Part shown: piece by piece, positions 1 to 11,441 of the stretch | Layout of the letters: each line of letters opens with the position of its first letter | How positions within the stretch are numbered: the first letter of the stretch is position 1 | Program-made: the position numbers and the translations under genes | From: Strigamia acuminata | Lineage: Eukaryota; Arthropoda; Chilopoda; Geophilomorpha; Linotaeniidae | Assembly (NCBI GenBank): GCA_949358305.1 | Contig: OX442314.1 | Location: forward strand, 49,114,581 to 49,178,580 | DNA: 64,000 nucleotides | Direction: 5' to 3' | The notes under the pieces: generated by a model | Told to the model about the DNA's origin: nothing | Databases searched by the model: none | What the model saw: only the letters and a program-made list of their open reading frames with translations

Positions 1-1969
1 TTCTTGATGACCACACATATTCCGGTATCTTGTTATGGTATGACGACTTACACAAGTTCCTGGTTCGAACTGCTACATGTATTGCTTCTCCCCAAAAACG
101 TTTTGGTAATTTGGCATCCAAAACCAAAGTTCTTGTGGTTTCCATGATTGTTCTGTTTGCCCTTTCGGCTGCGCCATTACTAGCAGGGCTATGGGGAACT
201 GTGAGCTCATGCTTGATGCCTTTCTTCTTGAAAAAGACATTTAAAGTATTCGCAATAAACTCACCACCGTTATCGCTGCGAATCCTTTTCACTTTCTGGT
301 TTTGTTGCGTTTCTTGTTGCAAAATAAAGTCCTGTAAAACAGAAGACGTTTCCCCTTTACGCGTGAGAATTTCCACGAAAATTTTTCGGCTGTAGTCGTC
401 GACAATTGTCAACACGTATGCTCCATTTGAATAAGTGCTTGGATTAATCGGACCCATCAAATCCACGTGCAACAATTCCAACGTTTGTTGCGACTGCTGC
501 GTTTTGACTGTCTCATGTGGCGAGGCTGCTTGCTTCCCCGCAATGCATGACTCACAAATATCTTCCGACTTTTTCTTCGGCATTTCCAAACCTCGGACCA
601 AATTTTCTTGCTCCATCTCCTTCAAAGTGTTGAGATTAACATGGGCGAGTCGCTTGTGCCACATTTGTTGCGTTACGACGTTTGCTTCTTGATATGTCTC
701 AAGGTGTCGAATACTCATGTCTCGCAAAATGTAGCTGTTGCCACTACGTTGAATATCTGCGATGATTTGATTCTTTTCTGTTAGAATGCGTGCCGACTTC
801 CGAGTAAATAATACGTTCAACCCACTATCGACTATCTTCGGCACTGACAGCAGTTGTGTTTTTAAATCGGGGACATATAAAACTTCAGTCAACGTTAATT
901 TCGATTCCTTAGTTTCTAGCTCCACTGTCCCTATTCCTTCAGATTTTAATTCTAATCCTTTACCAGCCAGTCCAATGTTTTGAATTTCCGGGCTTAATTG
1001 TTTAAAACTGTCTTTTTGGAATGACATGTGGCTTGAAGCGCCAGAATCGAGTAACCAATCGAGTGAAAAAGTGAATTCCTCTTCTTCCGGTTTGCTATTG
1101 TCAACATGAAAAGTGAATTCATACTTAACACCATCATCACGCTTTGTTGCCACAGATGCCTGATTTTTGCCACGTCCTCGGTTACGCATATAGGACTGAG
1201 AGCGTTGTGTTGACTCCTCCTGGTCCTTTTCCTTCTTAGGACGCCAGCAATCCTTGGAGAAATGTCCCGGACGACCGCAATTGTAGCATTTGAAGTTTCC
1301 TTTCTTGTTTTTAGCTTTGAAAGCCTTTTCGGAATTTTCATGCGACTCGTCGCCTACTTTACGACGCATTTTGTCCTCCAAATACTTCAGTTGTGTTCTC
1401 ACTTCATCCAGGGTCAAATCCTTGATGGCTCCCAATGCATTTACACTTTGTTCAAAGGCAGGTCTCACCCCATTTAACACGTGAAGAGTAATCTCCCGAT
1501 CAGACAATACTTTACCAAGCTCTGCGCTTTTATTTGCGATTCCCTCAGCCCGGTCGAAATAAGTGTCTATATCCTCTGTCTTACTCATTTTCAGTCTCAT
1601 CAATTCGAATGAGCATGCAACCTGTTGTTCAGCTACTCTGCCGGCCATATGTTGCTCTATTTGAGTCCAAAGCGTCTTGGCATTTCGTTCTCTGCTGTAA
1701 CGCATGGCTTGTTCTGCAGACAAAGTTAAAACAATTACTACCAAGGCTTGTGAATTCTTCTTGTTCCAAGCGGTCCATAGAGCCAATGCATCATCATAAT
1801 TTGGTGCCCCTTGCACAGGTTGAGGTGGCGCATCAGCAATAATAGCTTCGTCCCATAATTCTTTTACTTCGAGAATTGCACGCACCCGCATGCGCCAGAG
1901 AAAATAATTTTTATTGTTTAATTTCTCAATGTGACCAATATTTCCTAATATATTGTCCTGGGCGGCCAT
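1..1969 (-). CDS. copia gag-pol polyprotein, N-terminal ~656 codons (3' end outside window)
   Basis: Start ATG at 1969-1967 (MAAQDNILGNIGHIEK). About residue 228 is a gag zinc knuckle, CYNCGRPGHFSKDC (CX2CX4HX4C, complement of ~1288-1247). It is followed by an aspartic protease motif LDSGASSHM near 1050, a pre-integrase His/Cys region (HKRLAHVN..., CxxC) around 660-540, and the integrase core with HVDLMGPI at ~470, TIVDDYSR at ~400 and the catalytic D-N-G-G-E-F at ~265. The zinc knuckle (codon 228) and integrase (codon 501) are in the same frame as the start, and I met no stop between them, so gag and pol are one open frame, as in Drosophila copia. Function: particle protein, processing protease and cDNA integration. 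Short plus-strand frames across this region are shadows. Confidence 0.92.
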   Translation of the reverse strand, partial: MAAQDNILGNIGHIEKLNNKNYFLWRMRVRAILEVKELWDEAIIADAPPQPVQGAPNYDDALALWTAWNKKNSQALVVIVLTLSAEQAMRYSRERNAKTLWTQIEQHMAGRVAEQQVACSFELMRLKMSKTEDIDTYFDRAEGIANKSAELGKVLSDREITLHVLNGVRPAFEQSVNALGAIKDLTLDEVRTQLKYLEDKMRRKVGDESHENSEKAFKAKNKKGNFKCYNCGRPGHFSKDCWRPKKEKDQEESTQRSQSYMRNRGRGKNQASVATKRDDGVKYEFTFHVDNSKPEEEEFTFSLDWLLDSGASSHMSFQKDSFKQLSPEIQNIGLAGKGLELKSEGIGTVELETKESKLTLTEVLYVPDLKTQLLSVPKIVDSGLNVLFTRKSARILTEKNQIIADIQRSGNSYILRDMSIRHLETYQEANVVTQQMWHKRLAHVNLNTLKEMEQENLVRGLEMPKKKSEDICESCIAGKQAASPHETVKTQQSQQTLELLHVDLMGPINPSTYSNGAYVLTIVDDYSRKIFVEILTRKGETSSVLQDFILQQETQQNQKVKRIRSDNGGEFIANTLNVFFKKKGIKHELTVPHSPASNGAAERANRTIMETTRTLVLDAKLPKRFWGEAIHVAVRTRNLCKSSYHNKIPEYVWSSR

Positions 1970-2548
1970 TATTGATGTTTGCCGACAAATAAATACAAAA
2001 ATGCGAATTAATCGTTTTGTTTTTACAATAAATAAACGTGTACTTGTCCACTTGTGTGCCCTTGAATCCGTAGGCACAATGGAGTTTCACAGCGACGTTC
2101 CTACGAAAAAATTCCGTCACGTTCGTTCGACCGTTCGTATCGTGTCCTAATACGTTCCCGCGACGTGTTTGTCGTTTATTTTTCCGCACGTTTTTCCTGT
2201 GGTTTCGCTTCCAAAAAATCGTTGCCGCACGTTTTAAACCTACGACGTTTCTCCGACGTTCTACACGACGTCCGCACAGTTCAACGACTAGGCCTAATTG
2301 GGTCTTTATATTCGGCTCTTGCAGAAAAGCAAAAGAAAGTGTTATCAACAATTTATAACCAAGAATTTAATTACTTAGCTGAATTGGTGCCTTTATAATT
2401 CCTAGGCACACTTGAATTCACGTCCGGTCGTCCCTCGTTATATTCGCACGTTGCACAAACGTTTCCCGCAGTACATTCGCGTGCACGACGATTCCGGGAC
2501 GAATTGTTGATAATTTCGCTTAAAACAATCCAGCAAAGCCGAACCATC
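1970..2548 (-). other. copia 5' leader
   Basis: Untranslated stretch of about 580 bp between the primer-binding site and the gag start codon. Short frames occur on both strands here but none resembles a known protein. Confidence 0.7.
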
Positions 2549-2559
2549 CTCTGCTACCA
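2549..2559 (-). promoter_or_regulatory. copia primer-binding site, initiator tRNA-Met
   Basis: Minus strand reads TGGTAGCAGAG, an 11-nt match to the complement of the 3' end of eukaryotic initiator tRNA-Met (CUCUGCUACCA). It sits one base inside the LTR end (CATCA), the expected position for priming minus-strand cDNA. Confidence 0.85.
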
Positions 2560-2560
2560 C

Positions 2561-2754
2561 TGATGGTAATGTGGTGAAATAATGGACATCGGTTTAATAA
2601 ACGAAAAAGTGGTGCTTTATTGTCGAAAGCGTACGACCAAGTGCGACATTGAATTATGCCGGCAAGGTCGCGTACAAAGAAAAACTATATACGTCACAAG
2701 GACGAAACACACGGGTTACTCATAGGAACAATCATTACAGGTGTTCTATCTACA
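2561..2754 (-). repeat. copia 5' LTR, 194 bp
   Basis: On the minus strand it begins TGTAGATAGAACACC and ends ATTACCATCA, so it has TG...CA ends and lies next to the primer site. It is short, as copia LTRs often are. The first five flanking bases, AAATA at 2755-2759, would be the target duplication; the partner copy is outside the window and cannot be checked. Confidence 0.85.
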
Positions 2755-5710
2755 AAATATTGCCCTTTTCCCTCCAAATTTGCCTTTTTTCTCCAAATTT
2801 TTCTGTCATAATTGTGCTTTTTTTCCTTTTAAATTTGGTCATTTTTTCCCAAATTTTGTAATTTTTGTCAAATGTTTGTCAGTTTTTTCCAAATTTTGAA
2901 ATTTTTGTCAATTTTCTGACAAACATTTGATAAAAATTACAAAATTTGGGAAAAAATGACCAAATTTAAAAGGAAAAAAGCAAAATTTGACAGAAAAGTG
3001 TGGAAAAAAAGGCAAATTTTGGGCAAAAATGCAAAATTTGAGGTAAAATTGTAGAAATATATGAGAAGAAAATAATTAGTAGAAGTTTGACAAAAAAAGT
3101 GACAAAAATTTGACAAAAATTTCAAAATTTGGGAAAAATTTCAAAATTTGGGAAAAAAAATGACCAAATTTGAAGGAAAAAAGCAAAATTTGACGAAAAA
3201 GTGTGGAAAAAAAGGCAAATTTTGGACAAAAAGGCAAAATTTGAGGTAAAATTGTCAAAAGAATGAGGCAAAATTTGGGGAAAAAAGGCAAAATTTAAAT
3301 CTCATTTTCTTTCTTTTTTCACTCACCATCACCATCACAGAAGAAAACATAGGAAAAATTCAAATTTAAATTCAAATTTATTATCACTTGATAAATTTGC
3401 AAAATGCGCTAAATATAATCGTTACTTCAAACGACATCAAACGTCATCAAACAACACACCGAGTGTGATCGCGCCCAACAATCGCAATAAAATGGCTGCC
3501 TCGCTCCTCGGTCCTCACCCAACCGATTCACCTCATCAAATGGCATAATCCTGTCCCTGCACAACATCTTTATATAGACTACACTATATATACTAGCAAG
3601 TAAGATACACAAAGACCTATACCTACATGTATAATAATATACTGTTTTGTACCTATCTTAAAAAAACTAGGCTTAACTTTTACATGCAATCCAATGGTAA
3701 TTGTGGAACAAGTAGAGAATATGACGTTTTCACATTCACTCCATCATCCCAGATCTGAACCTGACTCAGCTTCAGCTGTATTGCTCTATTTACTCGCTAG
3801 AGTGCGTCATTGTACTATATTTTATACATCCAGTCTCCATAGAGAAACTAAAACCAATGCTGTTGCTGGCAATGTTGGATGCGAAGCAATTCTGGAGCAA
3901 CTTATCATCGCTTTTTCAATGGGAGAAAGGATTAATTTTCTTTTATTATTTTAAGCAATGTTTCGACCTGTTTCGACCTGTGGATTAAGTGACCAACAGA
4001 ACGTAACGGACGCGATCGATCGATCGATCGATCGATCGAGTACTGCCAAATGGCCCGACGTACCCGGCCAACTAATCGCACTGAGCAGCACGAAACTGCT
4101 CAACAAGTAGCGGACCGAATTAATGCTCTCAACACATTGCAATAAGTGACCTAAACGACCTAAATTTAACGAAAACGTCGATCGCCATTTTGATACATGA
4201 GGCAGCACATAATAATCCGTCGTATTTATCCGAATTTGATGGTGTTAATAAGACGTTTAGTTGTTTTTATTTTTGCTTAGTGGATAGTTAAAACCCACAA
4301 AAACATACAGCTGGTTTGTTTTCCGCGTTTGGTTAGCACGTTTTGCTATTCATTCACATTGAAAGTATTTTTTCACTCACCCTAACTCGGACTAGTTTTA
4401 AGGTCAGTTTTTCATTTAAATTTCGGATACATCAACATTTTAGGTAAGCTATACTAACTTGTAATTTTACTTCAATGACAGTATATATCCATTATATTTG
4501 TTATTTTTGTATTTTTGTATTTTTCTAACTTTATTGCAATATTGTGCTGAGAATACTGTAAGACTGACTGCATTAAAACCTGAGACACTTAATGATGATT
4601 ATAAAAACAGTTATTTGGTGGCAAAATAATGCACAAATATTTCTACAACAAAAAAAATTATCTATAATTTGTTCCTGTTAATCCATCCAGATGAACATTT
4701 ACCTACAAAGCAATTTAAAAAGCAAAATAAAACTTAATGTTAATTCTTAACCTTACTTCATGAATAAATGCATAATAGGCTCTGTAAAGATTCGGGAAAA
4801 ATACATTTAAAAAAATCCATTTATTTCTTTATTTATTTATATACGCCTACATTTTCTTTTCTTTTGGCTATACGAATAAATCAAGGAAGACCCTTCTGGC
4901 AGTAGCAAACCAAACAATACATTATACAACCAAAACGAAATTAAATAAAGAAAAAATAAATAATTCGGCGTAGCTGCAGCTATCAGCAAATCACTTGCGA
5001 ACCTGTAGAAGAAACTTGTATACAAAACCAATTAATAAAATAAAATAAAAAAAATAAGAAATAAGAATTACTAACAATAATATGAATACAGTACAATTAT
5101 TATGACTAGCAGTATGCATCTAGAATATCAAACTTCCCTCAAAATATATCATCACTGAGAATATTTTTATTTTTCTTTTTTAAAATGAGTTCCAAGCAAA
5201 GTCAAAGTATGAGAAAGTCCAGGACCTGCTTGGCTGCCATTTTTGCTAGCGCGCATACTGGACGGTTGGTAACACTAATCTTATTCTAAACTTTGAATAT
5301 GTATGTGGTTTCTGAGCAAAATTTTTTTCATCAAATTTAATGGCACCAATTAGTGTTTCAGGTCAACCTTTTTTTTTTAGAACTGTCTTTTCCTGTCTTT
5401 GAGAGATTGGTTAGTCATTTAGTTAATAATAGGCAGATCAAAACCTTTCTTTTTGTTTATTTTTAAATATTTGTTGGTGTTTGCTTAGTAGTGATCCAAT
5501 ATCTTATGAATGGATAAAAAAGTCAGATTTTTAAATTTTTTGAATTTCTTCGAATTTAGTAGTGTTTCGACAAGTTTTTGACAAATTTAAAAAATGTTGA
5601 ATTTTTTGGTAAATTCCAATATATTTTTATGAATACTGTATGTCGTTTGAAAAATGTTGATAAAATGAAAGAATTTAATTTCAAATAGAGATCATAAATG
5701 GTATCAAAAT

Positions 5711-5996
5711 TATGGTTGTTCAGGAGTGCGATATATCGCACAGCGATTTTTTATTTCCAAAAACTGCAACACGATTAACCGCAAACCGCAAAAAACCGCA
5801 GAAAACTGCAAAACTGAACAAACCGAAAATCTGCAAATTTCATTTCATTTTATTTAAAAAAAAAATTTCTTTTTTTCTTTTTTCATTTTGGATTTTTTAG
5901 GGTTTATTTTCTTAAATTTTGAGTTTTTGCACGTGCATTGCAGCTTTATATGGAAACCGCACCGCACTTGCCAAAAAAAATAACCGCACAACCCTA
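5711..5996. mobile_element. hAT-type MITE, 286 bp (copy 1)
   Basis: Flanked by a perfect 8-bp direct repeat ATCAAAAT (5703-5710 and 5997-6004), the hallmark of hAT insertions. The right end reads ...AACCGCACAACCCTA, and its complement TAGGGTTGTGCGG partly matches the left end TATGGTTGTTCAGG. The interior has repeated AACCGCA words. No coding capacity. Present in all four units, so it was inserted before the array was amplified. Confidence 0.8.
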
Positions 5997-6117
5997 ATCA
6001 AAATCTCTTAGCTGGAGCTTCTGTCCCCACCACTAACATACCAGTTATTCACTATTGGAACATTTACTAAAAAAAATGTTATATTTATATATTATATATA
6101 TTTATATATATATATTA

Positions 6118-6148
<31 letters not shown>

Positions 6149-6436
6149 ATTTTATACACACGGTTTAAAAAAAACTTGGTTGACCTCCCACACCCCTACC
6201 ATACGTATTTTCAGTTAGAATAAATCTGCAATCATTATAAAAGTTAATATAATTTCACTGGATGCAAAAAACCATCAAAAAAAATAATATTTTTTTCAAT
6301 ACAAATATCATTGCATAGTTAATACAATTAGAAATAGTCTTCGCCGGTATAAACTTCTCTGTAATAAAAAAAATTGCTTTACAAAATAAAAGTTAGCGTC
6401 CCGTTCCAATTTAAAAAAAAAAAAAAAAACTCAAGA

Positions 6437-7063
6437 TCATTTCCCGAACCCAACTCTATTATTACCTCCGCTTTTGTCTTTAAATGCGTGTGAGTCATGT
6501 TCGTCGAAAAACACTCGAGTGATCACGATATCTCCCGTAGACAAAGTCTGACAACTTGCATCCGACATTAGCTTCTTGGACTCCTCGCTCAAGGAGCCCA
6601 TAGAAGACACCGATACATTTTCACTGGTGCCGTCGGTGCCTTTGCCGCCGGGAGAGATGCCGGCGTCCCGATGGCAGTTGCAGCGACAACACATCCCCAA
6701 GTTGGTCACCCCGAGTAGCGTTTCGATGCACCCGTTCGCAAAGTATTCGTCTACGTATTGCCAGTTGCCGAAGTTGGCGGGCGACATCACTTGGCTCGAG
6801 CGGTGAAAGGGCGAATCCGGAGACGCTTTGCCGCCGCTTTCTTCGATCGAGTCCACGTCGTCCTCCTCTTCCTCGTATTCGTCGTTCAACTCTTCATTGT
6901 CGGCACCGTTTTCCGGAGATGTCTCAGAGTCTCCTCCCGATCGAACACTGCCGCCTTCTTCCGAGTTTTTGCTGCCTTGTAAGCGCTCTAATTTTAATTC
7001 GCGCCACTTTATACGAGCCTTCCAACTTTTCCCGCTCCTCATCCGAGAGTTAGTTCCAAGTAT
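6437..7063 (-). pseudogene. egl: egl terminal-exon copy 1, frameshifted
   Basis: Duplicate of the exon at 21448-22066. The acceptor (ATATTTAG) is kept, but two 4-bp insertions are present: AGTT near the exon start (~7050) and AATT ~50 bp further in (~6995). Spliced from egl exon 4 it would read Y-L-E-L-T-L-G-stop. Downstream of the second insertion the frame stays open through the acidic stretch, the CQT light-chain motif and the normal stop. No start codon lies in the true frame at its 5' end, so I treat it as a non-functional exon copy. Confidence 0.88.
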
Positions 7064-7196
7064 CTAAATATGCAAACATCAAGTTTACTTGGGCTATTGG
7101 CTGATATCACGAACCAAGGATAACATTTTGCCACGGATGGCAAAACATAATACATAGCCGCACTGTATTCTGGGATGACAACAGGTAACAAACATG

Positions 7197-7758
7197 TCAA
7201 AATTTGTCACCAAAATTTGGCAAAATTTGCGAAAAATCTGTCAAATACCGTACTGCCTCGATTAAACGCCGGGACTCGATTAAACGCCGGGGCTCAGCTG
7301 CGTGCAGCAGGTCGAAAAAATTAATAAACGCCCCGGCGTTTATTCGAGGCAGTACGGTATTTGACAAAATTTTAGAAAAATTTGTCAAATTTGTCAAATT
7401 TGGGAAAAATTGAGAAAATTTGGAGGCAAAAATCAAAATTTGACAAAAAGTTGTGGAAAAAAAATGGAAATTTTGGGGAAAAAGGCAAAATGTGAGGTAA
7501 AATTGTAGAAAGAAATAAGGCAAAATTTGGGAGGGAAAGGGCAAAATTTGACAAAAATTTGGAGAAAAAAGGCAAATTTGGAGGAAAAAGGGCAAAATTT
7601 GGGGAAAAAAAGGCAATATTTGACAAAGATTTTTTGGAGAAGTTTGACAAAAAAAATTGTAGAAAATTGACAGTTTTTTCCAAATTTTGAAATTTTTGTC
7701 AATTTTCTGTCAATTTTCTACAATTTTTTTTGTCAAACTTCTCCAAAAAATCTTTGTC
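7197..7758. repeat. inter-unit linker 1
   Basis: A/T-rich CAAAATTTG/TTTGACA satellite-like DNA, interrupted by a 110-bp palindromic MITE (7248-7357) and ending in a hairpin (arms ~7611-7672 and 7708-7769, loop 7673-7707). Phe-rich frames on the minus strand here are reading-frame artefacts of the low-complexity repeat. Confidence 0.9.
7248..7357. mobile_element. 110-bp palindromic MITE, TA target site (linker 1)
   Basis: Inverted ends CCGTACTGCCTCGA...TCGAGGCAGTACGG flanked by TA on both sides, with GC-rich inner arms containing AAACGCCGG. The TA target and short hairpin body fit a Tc1/mariner-type non-autonomous element. It stands out sharply from the surrounding A/T-only satellite. Confidence 0.75.
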
Positions 7759-10715
7759 AAATATTGCCCTTTTCCCTCCAAATTTGCCTTTTTTCTCCAA
7801 ATTTTTCTGTCATAATTGTGCTTTTTTTCCTTTTAAATTTGGTCATTTTTTCCCAAATTTTGTAATTTTTGTCAAATGTTTGTCAGTTTTTTCCAAATTT
7901 TGAAATTTTTGTCAATTTTCTGACAAACATTTGATAAAAATTACAAAATTTGGGAAAAAATGACCAAATTTAAAAGGAAAAAAGCAAAATTTGACAGAAA
8001 AGTGTGGAAAAAAAGGCAAATTTTGGGCAAAAATGCAAAATTTGAGGTAAAATTGTAGAAATATATGAGAAGAAAATAATTAGTAGAAGTTTGACAAAAA
8101 AAGTGACAAAAATTTGACAAAAATTTCAAAATTTGGGAAAAATTTCAAAATTTGGGAAAAAAAATGACCAAATTTGAAGGAAAAAAGCAAAATTTGACGA
8201 AAAAGTGTGGAAAAAAAGGCAAATTTTGGACAAAAAGGCAAAATTTGAGGTAAAATTGTCAAAAGAATGAGGCAAAATTTGGGGAAAAAAGGCAAAATTT
8301 AAATCTCATTTTCTTTCTTTTTTCACTCACCATCACCATCACAGAAGAAAACATAGGAAAAATTCAAATTTAAATTCAAATTTATTATCACTTGATAAAT
8401 TTGCAAAATGCGCTAAATATAATCGTTACTTCAAACGACATCAAACGTCATCAAACAACACACCGAGTGTGATCGCGCCCAACAATCGCAATAAAATGGC
8501 TGCCTCGCTCCTCGGTCCTCACCCAACCGATTCACCTCATCAAATGGCATAATCCTGTCCCTGCACAACATCTTTATATAGACTACACTATATATACTAG
8601 CAAGTAAGATACACAAAGACCTATACCTACATGTATAATAATATACTGTTTTGTACCTATCTTAAAAAAAACTAGGCTTAACTTTTACATGCAATCCAAT
8701 GGTAATTGTGGAACAAGTAGAGAATATGACGTTTTCACATTCACTCCATCATCCCAGATCTGAACCTGACTCAGCTTCAGCTGTATTGCTCTATTTACTC
8801 GCTAGAGTGCGTCATTGTACTATATTTTATACATCCAGTCTCCATAGAGAAACTAAAACCAATGCTGTTGCTGGCAATGTTGGATGCGAAGCAATTCTGG
8901 AGCAACTTATCATCGCTTTTTCAATGGGAGAAAGGATTAATTTTCTTTTATTATTTTAAGCAATGTTTCGACCTGTTTCGACCTGTGGATTAAGTGACCA
9001 ACAGAACGTAACGGACGCGATCGATCGATCGATCGATCGATCGAGTACTGCCAAATGGCCCGACGTACCCGGCCAACTAATCGCACTGAGCAGCACGAAA
9101 CTGCTCAACAAGTAGCGGACCGAATTAATGCTCTCAACACATTGCAATAAGTGACCTAAACGACCTAAATTTAACGAAAACGTCGATCGCCATTTTGATA
9201 CATGAGGCAGCACATAATAATCCGTCGTATTTATCCGAATTTGATGGTGTTAATAAGACGTTTAGTTGTTTTTATTTTTGCTTAGTGGATAGTTAAAACC
9301 CACAAAAACATACAGCTGGTTTGTTTTCCGCGTTTGGTTAGCACGTTTTGCTATTCATTCACATTGAAAGTATTTTTTCACTCACCCTAACTCGGACTAG
9401 TTTTAAGGTCAGTTTTTCATTTAAATTTCGGATACATCAACATTTTAGGTAAGCTATACTAACTTGTAATTTTACTTCAATGACAGTATATATCCATTAT
9501 ATTTGTTATTTTTGTATTTTTGTATTTTTCTAACTTTATTGCAATATTGTGCTGAGAATACTGTAAGACTGACTGCATTAAAACCTGAGACACTTAATGA
9601 TGATTATAAAAACAGTTATTTGGTGGCAAAATAATGCACAAATATTTCTACAACAAAAAAAATTATCTATAATTTGTTCCTGTTAATCCATCCAGATGAA
9701 CATTTACCTACAAAGCAATTTAAAAAGCAAAATAAAACTTAATGTTAATTCTTAACCTTACTTCATGAATAAATGCATAATAGGCTCTGTAAAGATTCGG
9801 GAAAAATACATTTAAAAAAATCCATTTATTTCTTTATTTATTTATATACGCCTACATTTTCTTTTCTTTTGGCTATACGAATAAATCAAGGAAGACCCTT
9901 CTGGCAGTAGCAAACCAAACAATACATTATACAACCAAAACGAAATTAAATAAAGAAAAAATAAATAATTCGGCGTAGCTGCAGCTATCAGCAAATCACT
10001 TGCGAACCTGTAGAAGAAACTTGTATACAAAACCAATTAATAAAATAAAATAAAAAAAATAAGAAATAAGAATTACTAACAATAATATGAATACAGTACA
10101 ATTATTATGACTAGCAGTATGCATCTAGAATATCAAACTTCCCTCAAAATATATCATCACTGAGAATATTTTTATTTTTCTTTTTTAAAATGAGTTCCAA
10201 GCAAAGTCAAAGTATGAGAAAGTCCAGGACCTGCTTGGCTGCCATTTTTGCTAGCGCGCATACTGGACGGTTGGTAACACTAATCTTATTCTAAACTTTG
10301 AATATGTATGTGGTTTCTGAGCAAAATTTTTTTCATCAAATTTAATGGCACCAATTAGTGTTTCAGGTCAACCTTTTTTTTTTAGAACTGTCTTTTCCTG
10401 TCTTTGAGAGATTGGTTAGTCATTTAGTTAATAATAGGCAGATCAAAACCTTTCTTTTTGTTTATTTTTAAATATTTGTTGGTGTTTGCTTAGTAGTGAT
10501 CCAATATCTTATGAATGGATAAAAAAGTCAGATTTTTAAATTTTTTGAATTTCTTCGAATTTAGTAGTGTTTCGACAAGTTTTTGACAAATTTAAAAAAT
10601 GTTGAATTTTTTGGTAAATTCCAATATATTTTTATGAATACTGTATGTCGTTTGAAAAATGTTGATAAAATGAAAGAATTTAATTTCAAATAGAGATCAT
10701 AAATGGTATCAAAAT

Positions 10716-11001
10716 TATGGTTGTTCAGGAGTGCGATATATCGCACAGCGATTTTTTATTTCCAAAAACTGCAACACGATTAACCGCAAACCGCAAAAAA
10801 CCGCAGAAAACTGCAAAACTGAACAAACCGAAAATCTGCAAATTTCATTTCATTTTATTTAAAAAAAAAATTTCTTTTTTTCTTTTTTCATTTTGGATTT
10901 TTTAGGGTTTATTTTCTTAAATTTTGAGTTTTTGCACGTGCATTGCAGCTTTATATGGAAACCGCACCGCACTTGCCAAAAAAAATAACCGCACAACCCT
11001 A
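10716..11001. mobile_element. hAT-type MITE (copy 2)
   Basis: Copy of the 5711-5996 element in the second unit, with the same 8-bp flanking repeat. Confidence 0.8.
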
Positions 11002-11122
11002 ATCAAAATCTCTTAGCTGGAGCTTCTGTCCCCACCACTAACATACCAGTTATTCACTATTGGAACATTTACTAAAAAAAATGTTATATTTATATATTAT
11101 ATATATTTATATATATATATTA

Positions 11123-11153
<31 letters not shown>

Positions 11154-11441
11154 ATTTTATACACACGGTTTAAAAAAAACTTGGTTGACCTCCCACACCC
11201 CTACCATACGTATTTTCAGTTAGAATAAATCTGCAATCATTATAAAAGTTAATATAATTTCACTGGATGCAAAAAACCATCAAAAAAAATAATATTTTTT
11301 TCAATACAAATATCATTGCATAGTTAATACAATTAGAAATAGTCTTCGCCGGTATAAACTTCTCTGTAATAAAAAAAATTGCTTTACAAAATAAAAGTTA
11401 GCGTCCCGTTCCAATTTAAAAAAAAAAAAAAAAACTCAAGA

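Larger units (their letters stand above)
1..2754 (-). mobile_element. Ty1/copia LTR retrotransposon, 5' part (continues beyond window start)
   Basis: Read on the minus strand the order is LTR (2754-2561), primer-binding site (2559-2549), untranslated leader (2548-1970) and a gag-pol frame from 1969 to the window edge. Protease and integrase come before any reverse transcriptase, which is the copia order; the reverse transcriptase, RNase H and 3' LTR must lie left of the window. The outer LTR end falls exactly where the 5-kb tandem array begins, so this element was inserted into the array. The frame looks undamaged where I translated it, which suggests a fairly young copy. Confidence 0.93.
2755..7196. 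repeat. array core, copy 1
   Basis: Contents, left to right: an A/T-only satellite-like tract built from CAAAATTTG / TTTGACA words, with a large hairpin (arms ~2815-2881 and 2917-2981, 35-nt loop); unique-looking AT-rich DNA; a (GATC)n microsatellite at 4013-4039; an hAT-type MITE at 5711-5996; a (TA)n tract at ~6079-6149; and the egl-exon copy at 6437-7063 followed by ~130 bp of egl intron. A 31-codon frame begins at 4050 (MARRTRPTNR...), too short to call a gene. No other gene is recognisable between 3300 and 6430. Confidence 0.95.

Noticed and set aside
994-2351. Minus-strand frames of 115 and 141 codons in the copia region
   Set aside because: The first is out of frame with the copia gag-pol ORF that runs through the same DNA; the second lies in the leader and has no family pattern.
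4050-4145. 31-codon frame MARRTRPTNR... in each unit
   Set aside because: Too short, no conserved context and no known small-protein match; identity between units comes from the recent duplication.
6437-7042. 201-codon frame taken as an independent gene starting MRSGKSWK
   Set aside because: It is the frameshifted copy of egl exon 5; the apparent start lies in the shifted part between the two 4-bp insertions and is not homologous.
7197-7702. Phe/Pro/Leu-rich minus-strand frames, repeated in each unit
   Set aside because: Low-complexity CAAAATTTG satellite translated; no protein-like composition.
7197-7758. CRISPR-like or regularly spaced repeat array
   Set aside because: Eukaryotic window; repeats are A/T-only satellite words and hairpins without unique spacers of constant length.
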